64,000 nt of DNA from Methanotorris igneus Kol 5 (GTDB lineage: Archaea; AGJL01; Methanococci; Methanococcales; Methanococcaceae): contig NC_015562.1 of NCBI RefSeq assembly GCF_000214415.1, positions 1,465,130 through 1,529,129 on the forward strand. The letters run 5' to 3'. Under the pieces are notes generated by a model. It saw only the letters and a program-made list of their open reading frames with translations. It did no database searches and was not told the origin of the DNA. This document shows, piece after piece, positions 40,747-50,135 of this stretch. Position 1 is the first letter of the stretch; each line of letters opens with the position of its first letter. A program made the position numbers and the translations under genes.

Positions 40747-41604
40747 ATGCTATCAAAAGAAACTATCATCAAAAAAATAAAATCCTATAAGCCATGTAAA
40801 AAATGCAACAAACCGCTACCAAAAACAGTCCCCATAGAAAAATTAAACCTAAAAAATAGAAAAAACATTTGTGAATGCGGAAAAAGGCATATAGATGATG
40901 TCATGCTGAATGTTTATGAAATAATGAATAATTTTGGGGAATTCAAAAGTGAAAACGTCTCCTTGAAAGATGTTGGGGTCCCACTAATAGAGGTAGGGTA
41001 TCCATTGAAATACCTTCCAGTGCTGAGAGAAAATGAACTTATCATAATGGCAGATGTTTCAAGGGAATGTGCAGAAGAGATTGTTAAGATAAAAGAAATA
41101 AAAGGAGTTCTTTCCACTAATCAAAAATTTTCCTCAAACTCATCAGATATAAACAAACTATTGGCTGGAGATGATTTTAGATGTGATGTTTTTCCACTTG
41201 GAAATGATTGTATAATAGTTTGCAAAAACCAATCAAAAGTCCATATAGAATTTCCAAGACCCTATAATCCAAAAGTTTCAAAGATAAAACGCCTTAACCT
41301 TAAAAATAAGGTTGTTATTGATGGATTTTGTGGTGTTGGGACATTGGGAATGGTTGCATTAAAAATGGGGGCAAAGAAGGTAATTTTTTGTGATATAAAT
41401 AAACATGCAATAGACAACCTGATTTACAATATGGAATTAAATTTTGGGGAGGAGATTTTTGAGCGTGTTGAGATTTTTAACGCCGATTTTTTGGATTTGG
41501 ATGTTAAAGGAGATATATGCTTTGTAGATTTATTCCCATACATGGAACCAGATATTTATTTAAAAAAAGCAAAAGAGATTGCAGATGAAGTGGTTATTAT
41601 TTAG
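40747..41604 (+). CDS. SAM-dependent methyltransferase with zinc ribbon
   Basis: The 285-aa protein has an N-terminal zinc-ribbon-like region (CKKCNKPLPKT and CECGKRH) and a C-terminal class I methyltransferase domain with VIDGFCGVGTLGMVAL (SAM loop), VIFCDIN and ICFVDLFPYMEPD (the NPPY-like site is replaced by VDLFPY). It is probably a methanogen-specific enzyme; RNA modification is possible given the ribbon, but the target is unknown. ATG 40747 follows GGGGAGGGGACTTA. Confidence 0.75.
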   Translation: MLSKETIIKKIKSYKPCKKCNKPLPKTVPIEKLNLKNRKNICECGKRHIDDVMLNVYEIMNNFGEFKSENVSLKDVGVPLIEVGYPLKYLPVLRENELIIMADVSRECAEEIVKIKEIKGVLSTNQKFSSNSSDINKLLAGDDFRCDVFPLGNDCIIVCKNQSKVHIEFPRPYNPKVSKIKRLNLKNKVVIDGFCGVGTLGMVALKMGAKKVIFCDINKHAIDNLIYNMELNFGEEIFERVEIFNADFLDLDVKGDICFVDLFPYMEPDIYLKKAKEIADEVVII

Positions 41605-41606
41605 CA

Positions 41607-42143
41607 TCAATAAGCGTCAATAAATTTTCTCATAAAATAGTCAAATGATTTGTTTTTCTTTCTTGCAATTTCAATAGAATAATGCTTTAAAATTTCTATC
41701 ATAAAATTGATACGAGAGTCATTTTTTGGTATTAGATTATTAAATTGCTCTTTTGTTATAGTATTGGCATCAATATTATGTGTAAGCTTTATTTTTAATT
41801 TTTTAGCAAGTTCTGGACTAATACCTGCAATATACCAACTTTCAATTTTTTTAATTACTATGATAATTTTATTATTATCTACATTTTTATAACGTTGTTT
41901 TATTTTTTCCTTTCTTCTAGTTATACATGGGGAATTATTAATATCCGCAACATAAATATAATCCGCCCAATCCATAGATTCAATACTTTTTATCCAATTA
42001 ATTATTTTTTCATCTTTTTCTTCAGCATATTTTATTATTTGTACATGGTCATATTTCTTTTCAAGAAGTGGTTTTATAACCCTTTCAAAAAATCTTTCAT
42101 CATCATTTCCCTCAACAAAAACATATAGTAGTTTGTAGGTCAT
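41607..42143 (-). CDS. TOPRIM-like protein paired with AAA ATPase
   Basis: The 178-aa protein has VFVEGNDDERFFERVI at the start, an acidic YVADINNSP strand, and KKIESWYIAG, an arrangement seen in TOPRIM-fold nuclease-like proteins such as DUF4435/DUF4276. Its ATG (42141-42143) directly abuts the TAA of the ATPase gene, so the two are translated from one message. In known defence systems (PARIS, OLD-type), an ABC-like ATPase works with a TOPRIM effector; the same is inferred here. The exact Pfam assignment is uncertain. Confidence 0.65.
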   Translation of the reverse strand: MTYKLLYVFVEGNDDERFFERVIKPLLEKKYDHVQIIKYAEEKDEKIINWIKSIESMDWADYIYVADINNSPCITRRKEKIKQRYKNVDNNKIIIVIKKIESWYIAGISPELAKKLKIKLTHNIDANTITKEQFNNLIPKNDSRINFMIEILKHYSIEIARKKNKSFDYFMRKFIDAY

Positions 42144-43394
42144 TTAGATGCCCCCCAAAATATTCTTAACATATAATTCTTCAATTCCTATTTCGTTTTC
42201 CAAAAATACTTTAATTTCTTTTTTGTCTAATGGTCTTGAAATTGTAGAAAATCCTTCTTTATTTCTTGAAACTACCAGAATGTTATCCAAACCTGCATAT
42301 TTTACCATTTCAGGATTATGTGTTGTTACAATAATCTGTTTTTTACGGGAAGCATCTTTCATCATTTCAATGACTTTCGAAATAAGATAAGGATGTATAT
42401 TTCTTTCTGGTTCTTCAATAATTGTTAAGGGTTTCTCTTCAAAATATACTGCAATAATTAAAGCAGTTATATTAATAGTCCCATCAGAAATTAAAGATGC
42501 TGGCAAATATTGTTCTTTAAAGTATTTTTCTCGTAGTTTAAATAATAAAGATTTGTCTTCAAATTTTTCTACATTTAAGTCATCTACAAACGGTAAAAGC
42601 TCACTAATTAAATTATAGAGCTTTCTTTTTTTCTCTTTATTTTCAATAAGATTCTTAAGAACAATAGATAAGTTACTTCCATCTTCTTCTAATTCAAATT
42701 TACCTGTAATTTGTGTAGCTTTTTTTGAAAGTTTTGGATCTATATCATATATAGCCGCGTTTTGCAAATCGTCAATTATAGGTATTAAAGGCAAAATTGC
42801 AAAAGATACTTTAAGAATAGATATATTATTAGGTAATTTACTTTCTAATAATTTTAATGATGGTGGGAACACAATATCCTCTTTTTTTAATGGTAATTTT
42901 GAGGGAGTTTCTAATTTAATACGCAATTTCCCTTTATTAAGTGAACAAATTAATTTTCCTTCTCCCAACTTTTTATTAGTATTTTCTTCAATAAAATTAC
43001 ATTTCAAAGTTAGTCGTTCATTAACACTCTTAAATCCCAAACCTCTTTTTTTGAATTCCATAACAAAATCATAAATAACTTCACAAACTTCCATTGAAAA
43101 CTTTTGGTTTTTTTCGGATAATATTGGTACGTTAAATTTTTTATCAAAAACTACTCTTATTGATAAGTTTTCGGACGGGCCTATTTTCATATTTCTTAAG
43201 TACTCAATACCCCCTTGCATGGATATTGCGTTATCTAATCCATACATAGATAAATCTCTTAAAAATTTAAATATTTGAATAAAATTTGATTTTCCTGAAG
43301 CATTAGGCCCAATTAACACATTAAATTTCCCAAGGTCAACATCCAATTCTTTAAAACTTTTGAAATTTTTGACACATATTCTTTTTATAACCAT
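42144..43394 (-). CDS. AAA_21/SMC-type ATPase of a probable two-gene defence system
   Basis: The 416-aa protein begins with the ABC-ATPase N-terminus IKRICVKNFKSFKELD and Walker A GPNASGKSNF (about 32-41). After a long middle region come the signature-like LISDGTINITALIIAVYF, Walker B LTIIEEPERNIHP, and the switch His in VTTHNPEMV. This is the layout of OLD/PARIS-type ATPases, not of transporters. It begins 10 bp after glmS on the same strand and is followed at once by the TOPRIM-like gene. Confidence 0.82.
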   Translation of the reverse strand: MVIKRICVKNFKSFKELDVDLGKFNVLIGPNASGKSNFIQIFKFLRDLSMYGLDNAISMQGGIEYLRNMKIGPSENLSIRVVFDKKFNVPILSEKNQKFSMEVCEVIYDFVMEFKKRGLGFKSVNERLTLKCNFIEENTNKKLGEGKLICSLNKGKLRIKLETPSKLPLKKEDIVFPPSLKLLESKLPNNISILKVSFAILPLIPIIDDLQNAAIYDIDPKLSKKATQITGKFELEEDGSNLSIVLKNLIENKEKKRKLYNLISELLPFVDDLNVEKFEDKSLLFKLREKYFKEQYLPASLISDGTINITALIIAVYFEEKPLTIIEEPERNIHPYLISKVIEMMKDASRKKQIIVTTHNPEMVKYAGLDNILVVSRNKEGFSTISRPLDKKEIKVFLENEIGIEELYVKNILGGI

Positions 43395-43403
43395 AATTAT
43401 CCC

Positions 43404-46400
43404 TCACTCAACTGTAACACTCTTAGCTAAACCTCTTGGCTTATCAACATCCCTACCGAGGTCAACGGCCTTATAATAAGCCAACAATTGGCATGCTGGG
43501 GCATAGACGAATGGGCTAACCTCCTCCATGACATCTGGGACTTTTATAATTTCATCAACCTCAACATCTATTGGAGAGATTGCAACAACCTTTCCATTTC
43601 TCGCTTTAATTTCTTCTATATTAGATAAAACTGAATTTAGGAGCTTGGAGTTTGATGGTGGGACTAAAGCAACGGTATCCATGTTCTCATCAATCAATGA
43701 AATAGTTCCATGCTTTAAGAACCCACTACTCATTCCCTCTGCATGCAAATAGGTAATTTCCTTAAACTTCAAAGCCCCCTCCAAAGCATTTGGTAGATTT
43801 ATCCCCTTGGATATAAAGATGTAGTTATGAACTTTTAAGTTCTCTGCAATCCTTTTTATCTCATCCTTTTCATTCAGCACTTCTTTTATATAGTTAGGGA
43901 TTTTCTCAATCTCTGCTCTATATTTGCTCATATCCTTGCCAATAACTTCCCCATATTCAATAAACAACCTATATAGTATCATTAACTGGGCCATATATGT
44001 TTTTGTTGCACATACCGCAATCTCAATTCCTGCTCCCATCATGATTGTTATATCCGCCTCTCTTGTTGCAGTGCTTCCCAAAACATTTACAATTGTTGCC
44101 GTCTTTGCATTTTTACTCTTTGCATACCTTATTGCCTTTATTGTGTCGTAGGTTTCCCCACTTTGAGTTATTGCAATAACCAAGGTTTTTTCATCAACAA
44201 CTCCCTTAATTAAAAACTCTGATGCGTCTATTGGAATAACTACCTTTCCCATCATGGCAAACCAATACTCAGCAACCATTGCTGCATGTAGAGATGTTCC
44301 CATAGCAACAATATACACTCTTTCATAATCCTTCATCAATTTTGCAAGTTTTTTTATTTCTTCTCTTGAAATTTTGGCAGAGATTTTTAATATCTCTGGT
44401 TCTTCCATAATCTCTTTTAGCATGAAGTGTGGATAACCCCCCTTCTCAGCACTTTCTATGTTCCACTCTATCTCCATAACTTCTCTATCTATTTTTTTGC
44501 CGTTGTTTTCAATTGTCAATGAAAAACCATCTCCTCTTTTAATAACCACGAAATCCCCATCTTCTAATGGTATTGCCTTATTTGTAAATTCCAAGAAGGC
44601 GGATATATCACTTCCTAAGAAATATCCATCCTCTTCGACACCAACCATCAATGGACTTTCATTTCTCGCTCCAATGAGAACATTTGGGAAGTTTTTATTT
44701 ATTATTGCCAATGCATAAGTACCATTTAATTTTTTTATGGCATTTTTAACGGCATTTATGTATTCATCCTCAGAGGGGTTTTCATATTTCTTTAGCTCCT
44801 CTTCAATTAAATGAGCAACAACTTCTGTATCCGTCTCTGATTTAAATTCATGACCTTTTTTAATTAATTCCTCTTTTAATTCTTTATAATTACTTATAAT
44901 TCCATTATGAACAACTGCGATTTCATTTTTACAATCAGTATGTGGGTGGGCATTTTGTTTGCTTATCCCTCCATGTGTTGCCCATCTTGAGTTATGATTA
45001 ATTATTAGATTTCCAATAAAATTATGATAATCTTCAACCTCTAAATCATAAACATACTCAACATCTGATTCAATCTTTTCAATCTCAAATTTTGTCCAAA
45101 CCACATCTCCATCTAAGAATTTTTTTAGGTAATTTGCTTTGTCATATAATCCCCTACTGTTTAGTTCTTCGATAATCTTTTCTATTGTGTAATCAGTACA
45201 ATAGTTATCTCCATTTTTTATTGTTTTTAATGGAACTCCCACAAACTCTATTATTTCTTTTTTAGTCAGTGGAACTGAAATATATCTAAAGTTAAGTCCT
45301 TTCATTTTGTTTAATATGCCGTTTAATTTTTCCATTTTGTCCTTTGCAGTAAAGCCAATGTATTTTTTAAATAATTCAAAGGATTTTTTATCACTTATAA
45401 GAAGTTTATGGGAATCATTCCAATTTTTCTCTTTTCTCTCCATTTTTGAATATGATGCTAAAATTCCAAATCTCAACAACAAGAACTGAATTTCTTTTAT
45501 AAGGCATTCGGAAGTCATTTCTATACCAATTTGCTTAGTATTAACTCCCATATAACCTTCTGCATCAAATATTCCCCTTAAATATGATGCAACTAAATCA
45601 TTATTTAATCTAAATACAAATTTTGGAGTTCTCTCATTACCTGTTTTATTAAATAACTCTGGAATGTTCTCTTTAAACCAATCAACCAAGTATTTGCTGT
45701 TTATTTCCAATATGTAATGATTACCTTCTCCTTTTTTGATATTTCCTTCTAAGTTAAAGACATTTTTAAATAGTTGGTTGTATTCCTCCAAAACTTCTTT
45801 TCTTTCATCTTTTAATCTTAATGTTCTATTTGAAGAGAAATATCCGTCTCCAATAATATAACCAATAATTTGCATTAATTCAGGAGTAGGAGTTTTTGGG
45901 AATTTAACTGGATTTGTATAATGTAAATTATTCTCATTTATAACCTCTTCAAAGTTGATGCCATAGAGAGAGCATAATTTCTTTAATCTCTCTTCTTCAA
46001 TGCTTTCCAATTTCCCATTCTCAATTTTTGTAATATATATTTCTTTTACCCCTTCCAATTTTTCAATATCTTTTCTTGTTAATCTCAATTTTTCTCTAAC
46101 TTTTCTTAGTTTATTTCTTATTGTCTCATCCAACTTATAATGCCTTTCAACATATACATCCTTAAACTCAACACTATCATTAAAATTATAATTCAACTTT
46201 CTCACTATACCAATCAACTCATTTCCATTCAAATCCTTAACACATTTCTCAACTATCTTTCCATTCTCTACAACAAACAGTTTATGCTCTCCAGTTGTAA
46301 TAAGTTCAGAAAAAGCAGTTTTTATCTTATATAATATCTTTGGTGCTTTATGTTTAAACTTTTTGATTTTTTTGTTATATAGTTTCAAATCTTCAAAATT

Positions 46401-46700
46401 AACTGATAAAACCTCATCTTTATCAATTTCAGAAATCTTTTTCATTCTTCCATCTGGTAGTATAACATAAGTGTCTGGATGCAAACAATGCCCTACACCA
46501 ATATTTCCCTCGACACTCAAAAAATTCTCCTTCTTTGCAACTTCTTCAACTTTTCCAACGTTCTTTTTTATTGTTAAGTTGTTGTCATTCACAACCCCAA
46601 TCCCACAACTGTCATATCCCCTATATTCCAATCTTAATAATCCTTTTAATAAAACTTCAGATGCCTTTTTATTTCCAATATATCCAATTATTCCACACAT
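43404..46700 (-). CDS. glmS: Glucosamine-fructose-6-phosphate aminotransferase with intein
   Basis: The 1,098-aa precursor yields a 599-aa GlmS after splicing. GlmS makes glucosamine-6-phosphate from fructose-6-phosphate and glutamine for surface polymers. The glutaminase part starts MCGIIGYIG with nucleophile Cys2; RWATHGG follows the intein. Two SIS domains carry TQSGETYDT and AVCATKTYMAQ, and the C-terminus ends LAKSVTVE. Residues 72-570 are the intein. It starts 34 bp after the cytosine methyltransferase stop and is followed by the ATPase and TOPRIM-like genes. Confidence 0.95.
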   Translation of the reverse strand: MCGIIGYIGNKKASEVLLKGLLRLEYRGYDSCGIGVVNDNNLTIKKNVGKVEEVAKKENFLSVEGNIGVGHCLHPDTYVILPDGRMKKISEIDKDEVLSVNFEDLKLYNKKIKKFKHKAPKILYKIKTAFSELITTGEHKLFVVENGKIVEKCVKDLNGNELIGIVRKLNYNFNDSVEFKDVYVERHYKLDETIRNKLRKVREKLRLTRKDIEKLEGVKEIYITKIENGKLESIEEERLKKLCSLYGINFEEVINENNLHYTNPVKFPKTPTPELMQIIGYIIGDGYFSSNRTLRLKDERKEVLEEYNQLFKNVFNLEGNIKKGEGNHYILEINSKYLVDWFKENIPELFNKTGNERTPKFVFRLNNDLVASYLRGIFDAEGYMGVNTKQIGIEMTSECLIKEIQFLLLRFGILASYSKMERKEKNWNDSHKLLISDKKSFELFKKYIGFTAKDKMEKLNGILNKMKGLNFRYISVPLTKKEIIEFVGVPLKTIKNGDNYCTDYTIEKIIEELNSRGLYDKANYLKKFLDGDVVWTKFEIEKIESDVEYVYDLEVEDYHNFIGNLIINHNSRWATHGGISKQNAHPHTDCKNEIAVVHNGIISNYKELKEELIKKGHEFKSETDTEVVAHLIEEELKKYENPSEDEYINAVKNAIKKLNGTYALAIINKNFPNVLIGARNESPLMVGVEEDGYFLGSDISAFLEFTNKAIPLEDGDFVVIKRGDGFSLTIENNGKKIDREVMEIEWNIESAEKGGYPHFMLKEIMEEPEILKISAKISREEIKKLAKLMKDYERVYIVAMGTSLHAAMVAEYWFAMMGKVVIPIDASEFLIKGVVDEKTLVIAITQSGETYDTIKAIRYAKSKNAKTATIVNVLGSTATREADITIMMGAGIEIAVCATKTYMAQLMILYRLFIEYGEVIGKDMSKYRAEIEKIPNYIKEVLNEKDEIKRIAENLKVHNYIFISKGINLPNALEGALKFKEITYLHAEGMSSGFLKHGTISLIDENMDTVALVPPSNSKLLNSVLSNIEEIKARNGKVVAISPIDVEVDEIIKVPDVMEEVSPFVYAPACQLLAYYKAVDLGRDVDKPRGLAKSVTVE
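44991..46487 (-). other. LAGLIDADG intein in GlmS, 499 aa
   Basis: The intein starts with Cys after GVGH and ends HN before Ser of SRWATHGG, giving the normal Cys / His-Asn / Ser splice chemistry. Block B is TTGEH (about residues 64-68). Two dodecapeptides, IIGYIIGDGYF (about 207) and LRGIFDAEGYMG (about 302), make it a potentially active homing endonuclease. Residues about 125-180 resemble an XRE-type HTH (RLTRKDIEKLEG...ITKIENGKLE). The insertion point and length match the GF-6P intein I recall from M. jannaschii. Confidence 0.92.
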
Positions 46701-46734
46701 TGTTTCTACCTTTGTAATTTTTCTTTGAAACCTT

Positions 46735-47673
46735 TCATAGATTATCTTTAATTACTTCAGCTATTGCTCTTGATAATGTTGGTGGAACGCTCTCTCCAAT
46801 CATGTTATATTGTGTATTTCTCCCACCAAAGAATACAAAATTATCATCAAATCCCATTAATCTCGCTTGCTCTCTAACAGTTAAGAGCCTATCTTCAAAC
46901 GGATGGATAAACCTTCCCTTTCCTTTAACTGTGGGGGCTAATTTGTAAGGATGTAGTCGGAACCAATTTTCCATGATTTTATTCTTTCCCTTAAATTTAT
47001 ATAAACTTTCCCCCCACTTTAATTTTGAAATTAATGCCAATTTTTTTGGAGAGAGTTTTTGTATCTCGTGGTTTGGGGCATTTTCATCTATATTGCTGAG
47101 AGCATCAATGACAACTCTCTTTTCACGTTTTTTTGGTTTTAATTTTATGTTGGATATGAACATCCTTGCTCTTTTAGATGGATTTCCATAATCCTCTGCC
47201 CTCAGTATATTAAAGTATACTTTATGTCCAATATCTCCAAACAATTTCTTTAGTTCATCCTTTATTTCCTTTATGTGGGGAACGTTTTCCATGATAAATA
47301 TTAAATCATCATTCTTTTTTGTGAAGTAATCTACATAATTTATATAGTAGAGGACAAGTTGTCCTATTTTATCTTTATATAACCTATCCACTGGATTATC
47401 TTTAATTTTTATATTTGCTTTTGTAAATGGTTCACATGGGGGAGAGCCGATAATTACATCAACTTTCTCTTTATTTATAAATTCATCAAACGCCATTGGA
47501 GGAATCCTCTTAATATCGTCCACCCAAACCTTTGCACCAACGTTATACATGTATGTTTTTGCAGAGGGTTTAAAGTTTTCGATTCCTCCCAATATGTTAA
47601 AATGTTTTTTAAATCCTATAGAGAAACCACCACATCCGCAGAATAAGTCTATAACGTTTGGTTTTTCTTCCAT
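46735..47673 (-). CDS. DNA (cytosine-5)-methyltransferase
   Basis: The 312-aa protein from ATG 47673 (behind GGTGGAT) has the m5C methyltransferase set: motif I DLFCGCGGFSIGF, motif IV with catalytic Cys in GSPPCEPFTKAN, motif VI MENVP, motif VIII (NPSKRARMFI), and late motifs TVREQARLMGF and MIGESVPPTLSRAI. No restriction endonuclease gene is adjacent, so it looks like an orphan methylase. The target cannot be read from sequence. It is the first of four same-strand genes with gaps of 34 bp or less. Confidence 0.9.
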   Translation of the reverse strand: MEEKPNVIDLFCGCGGFSIGFKKHFNILGGIENFKPSAKTYMYNVGAKVWVDDIKRIPPMAFDEFINKEKVDVIIGSPPCEPFTKANIKIKDNPVDRLYKDKIGQLVLYYINYVDYFTKKNDDLIFIMENVPHIKEIKDELKKLFGDIGHKVYFNILRAEDYGNPSKRARMFISNIKLKPKKREKRVVIDALSNIDENAPNHEIQKLSPKKLALISKLKWGESLYKFKGKNKIMENWFRLHPYKLAPTVKGKGRFIHPFEDRLLTVREQARLMGFDDNFVFFGGRNTQYNMIGESVPPTLSRAIAEVIKDNL

Positions 47674-47823
47674 ATAATCCACCAAAGTTTTTTATAAACT
47701 AAGATTTATTTAAATTATAATAGATATTAAATTATATAGACAATATATTTAAATTTAGGATTGGATTTATTCCTTATTTAAAGATTTTTAAAATTTTCTT
47801 TACAAAGTTGTCAAGGTATTTCC

Positions 47824-48696
47824 ATGAGTGGAAAGGAAGAGTTTAATCCAACAATAAACATAGAATATAAAGGAAAAATTATAACCTCTAATCAAATAAA
47901 TATCCTAAAGGCTATTCTAAGGACAAAATCTCAAAACAAAGCAGCAAAGATGTTAAAAGTCCCACCTTCCTCAATAAATATACAAATAAAAAGGCTCGAG
48001 AGTAAGTTAAATACTAAATTAATCTACTCATCTCCCTCTGGGACAATGCTAACTGAGGAAGGCATAAGAATCATAGATTACTTTAACTCAATACAGAATA
48101 GGTTGAATGAGGGGGAATTTATTGCTTGTGGATTTGTTAGTGGGGAAATTGGGAGAATCTTGTTTGATGATGTTATCATTTCCTCATTTGATAATGTTTT
48201 AAAGTTATACAACATGGGATTGACAAAGATCATTGGTGTTGATGATCCATATTGGAGTTTTAGAGTAATGGATAGTAGGTTTTTAAGGAGTGAGGGTGGA
48301 TTAGGTGTTGAGAGTGAGGGGGAAGTTTATCCAGTTGCTTATGATTACTTTGTTATGGTTTATAAGGATGAATTTGATTTCAAAAATTTGGTTGGGATTA
48401 GATATTCTGCCCAAAGGATTGTGTGGAAGATATTAAAGAATGAGGGCATATCATTTAAAATAACAAAATGTGTCAAAAATCCATTTCAAGCCATTGAATC
48501 GGTTGAAGAGGGATATAGTTTATTTTTAAATAAGAGTTTTTCAAAATATATTAATAATTATAACATAGAAGAGCCAAAATTCTATGAAAAAACAAAACAT
48601 ACCATAAACTTTATTGGTGATTTAGAGGGGATGAATGAATTAATTGAAAAGAAAAAGAAAGAAATTAAAAATGCTGGATTTGAGGTTATCTGTTAA
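47824..48696 (+). CDS. LysR/ModE-type transcriptional regulator
   Basis: The 290-aa protein has a LysR-like HTH over residues 20-80 (KAILRTKSQNKAAKMLKVPPSSINIQIKRLESKLNTKLI) and a C-terminal region with the fold of periplasmic-binding effector domains, including GLTKIIGVDDPYWSFRVMD. The effector is unknown. The gene is divergent from the cytosine methyltransferase. Its stop lies immediately next to the nikR stop. Confidence 0.85.
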   Translation: MSGKEEFNPTINIEYKGKIITSNQINILKAILRTKSQNKAAKMLKVPPSSINIQIKRLESKLNTKLIYSSPSGTMLTEEGIRIIDYFNSIQNRLNEGEFIACGFVSGEIGRILFDDVIISSFDNVLKLYNMGLTKIIGVDDPYWSFRVMDSRFLRSEGGLGVESEGEVYPVAYDYFVMVYKDEFDFKNLVGIRYSAQRIVWKILKNEGISFKITKCVKNPFQAIESVEEGYSLFLNKSFSKYINNYNIEEPKFYEKTKHTINFIGDLEGMNELIEKKKKEIKNAGFEVIC

Positions 48697-49122
48697 TTAC
48701 TGTGGTACTTTACCCCCCGGCACCATAACGGTTAATTTAACTTGCTTAACTCCTTTTTGGGCAGTTAATTTATCAGTTAATTCTTTTATTTGCTTTGCAT
48801 CTCCTCTAACCAATATAACTTCCATACAGTGGTCGTGATCTAAATGCACGTGGAGAGTTGCGACAATAATATCTGTATAGTCGTGCTGAATCTCTGTTAA
48901 TTTTTCTGTAACATCTGACATGTGGTGGTCGTAAATAACATTAATTGTTCCGGCTCTTTCCCCCTCTAAGCTGTGTATCCACTTGTGCTTTATTATATAA
49001 TCCCTTATAGCATCCCTTATTGCCTCACTTCTACTTGCATAACCTCTCTCTGCAATAATTTCATCGAATTCGTTGAGTAATTTTGTTGGGAGGGATATAC
49101 TTATTCTATCCATGTCCACCAT
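48697..49122 (-). CDS. nikR: Nickel-responsive regulator
   Basis: The 141-aa protein has a ribbon-helix-helix domain (DRISISLPTKLLNEFDEII, GYASRSEAIRDAIRDYI) and an ACT-like nickel domain with the ligands His-x-His and Cys in LHVHLDHDHCMEV. NikR represses nickel uptake when nickel is sufficient; methanogens need nickel for F430 and hydrogenases. ATG 49122 (behind GGGGTAG) is the likely start; ATG 49113 is possible. It is divergent from the DUF2121 gene. Confidence 0.92.
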   Translation of the reverse strand: MVDMDRISISLPTKLLNEFDEIIAERGYASRSEAIRDAIRDYIIKHKWIHSLEGERAGTINVIYDHHMSDVTEKLTEIQHDYTDIIVATLHVHLDHDHCMEVILVRGDAKQIKELTDKLTAQKGVKQVKLTVMVPGGKVPQ

Positions 49123-49233
49123 ATTACTACCCCTTTATAGTTTTTACGATTCTTCATTAATAATAATTGATAATATATATTATTAACTGATATATAAATT
49201 CTTGCATACATCATAATACCAAATGGTGATACA

Positions 49234-50112
49234 ATGAGTTTGATAATAGGATATTATGGAAGAAATGGGGCTGTATTAGGTGGAGATAAGAGAAACATTA
49301 TGTTTAGGGGGGATATAGAGAAAAGAAAAAAGCTTGAAGAGATGTTGTATAATGGAGAAATTAAGGATGATGAAGAATTATTAAAGAAGGCAGAGGAATT
49401 TGGTATTAAACTACACATTGAAGACAATAGGAAAAAGGTTAGAAAAATAGGAGATGATGTTTTAGTTGGGGAGGTAAAGTCCATTGGTATAGATTCTGAA
49501 AGGAGAAGAGTTTACTTAACAAAAGGAAAATGTATAATTGTTGATGTATTTAATGATGAAATAAGAAACAAATGGACAAAAACGGGTTCTGGAGTTGTAG
49601 TTTTTGGAAATAGATATGTAAAGAAAATAGCTGAAGAGGAATTTAGAAAAGCTGGATATAGATTAACTATGATGAGTTTGGAAGAAATTAGGGATTTAAT
49701 TGAAAATATCTTCAAAAAATGCAATACTCCTTCAGTGAGTAAGGGATATGATATTATATACACAACAAAAGAATGCAAAAATTTAGAGGAGGTCGTAAAG
49801 AAAGATTTAGATGCATTATTTGAATACAGAGAAACCTTAAGAAAAAAGATGATTGATTTTGGTAAAGTCATGACTATAGTGAATAAGATTGTAAAAAATG
49901 GAGAGATTGGAGTAATAAAAAACGGAAAACTTGTTCTATATGACAAATACATAGCAATAGACAAAATTTGCCCAAATCCAAAAATGTTTAATGAGATAGA
50001 GGTTAAGGGAGACGTTGAGGATGGTGATGTAATAGTCATTGAAAATGGAGAGATGAAGGTTAAGGGAAAGAACACGCCTGTTTTTGTTGATTACACTATC
50101 TGTGAAAAATAA
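49234..50112 (+). CDS. DUF2121 family, proteasome-like N-terminal-nucleophile fold protein
   Basis: The 292-aa protein begins [20 protein letters not shown]. Once Met is removed this lines up with the proteasome beta N-terminus (TTTVGIV.KDGVVLAADRR): Ser at position 1, Gly5 and Asp17 fall in the same places. The rest is a methanogen-conserved family that I take to be DUF2121, without known function; [15 protein letters not shown] and a C-terminal beta domain follow. A nucleophile Ser1 is inferred, not shown. ATG 49234 follows GGTGATACA. It ends just before the array 2 trailer. Confidence 0.65.
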   Translation: MSLIIGYYGRNGAVLGGDKRNIMFRGDIEKRKKLEEMLYNGEIKDDEELLKKAEEFGIKLHIEDNRKKVRKIGDDVLVGEVKSIGIDSERRRVYLTKGKCIIVDVFNDEIRNKWTKTGSGVVVFGNRYVKKIAEEEFRKAGYRLTMMSLEEIRDLIENIFKKCNTPSVSKGYDIIYTTKECKNLEEVVKKDLDALFEYRETLRKKMIDFGKVMTIVNKIVKNGEIGVIKNGKLVLYDKYIAIDKICPNPKMFNEIEVKGDVEDGDVIVIENGEMKVKGKNTPVFVDYTICEK

Positions 50113-50135
50113 AATATATTGCGTTTGTGTTATTA

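Noticed and set aside
49168-49190. AT palindrome between nikR and the DUF2121 gene as a NikR operator
   Set aside because: TAATATATATTA is symmetrical, but such tracts are common in this DNA and it lacks a recognisable NikR half-site.
49512-50075. 187-aa minus-strand frame within the DUF2121 gene
   Set aside because: It is Phe/Ser-rich antisense of a well-formed plus-strand gene and lacks a ribosome site.
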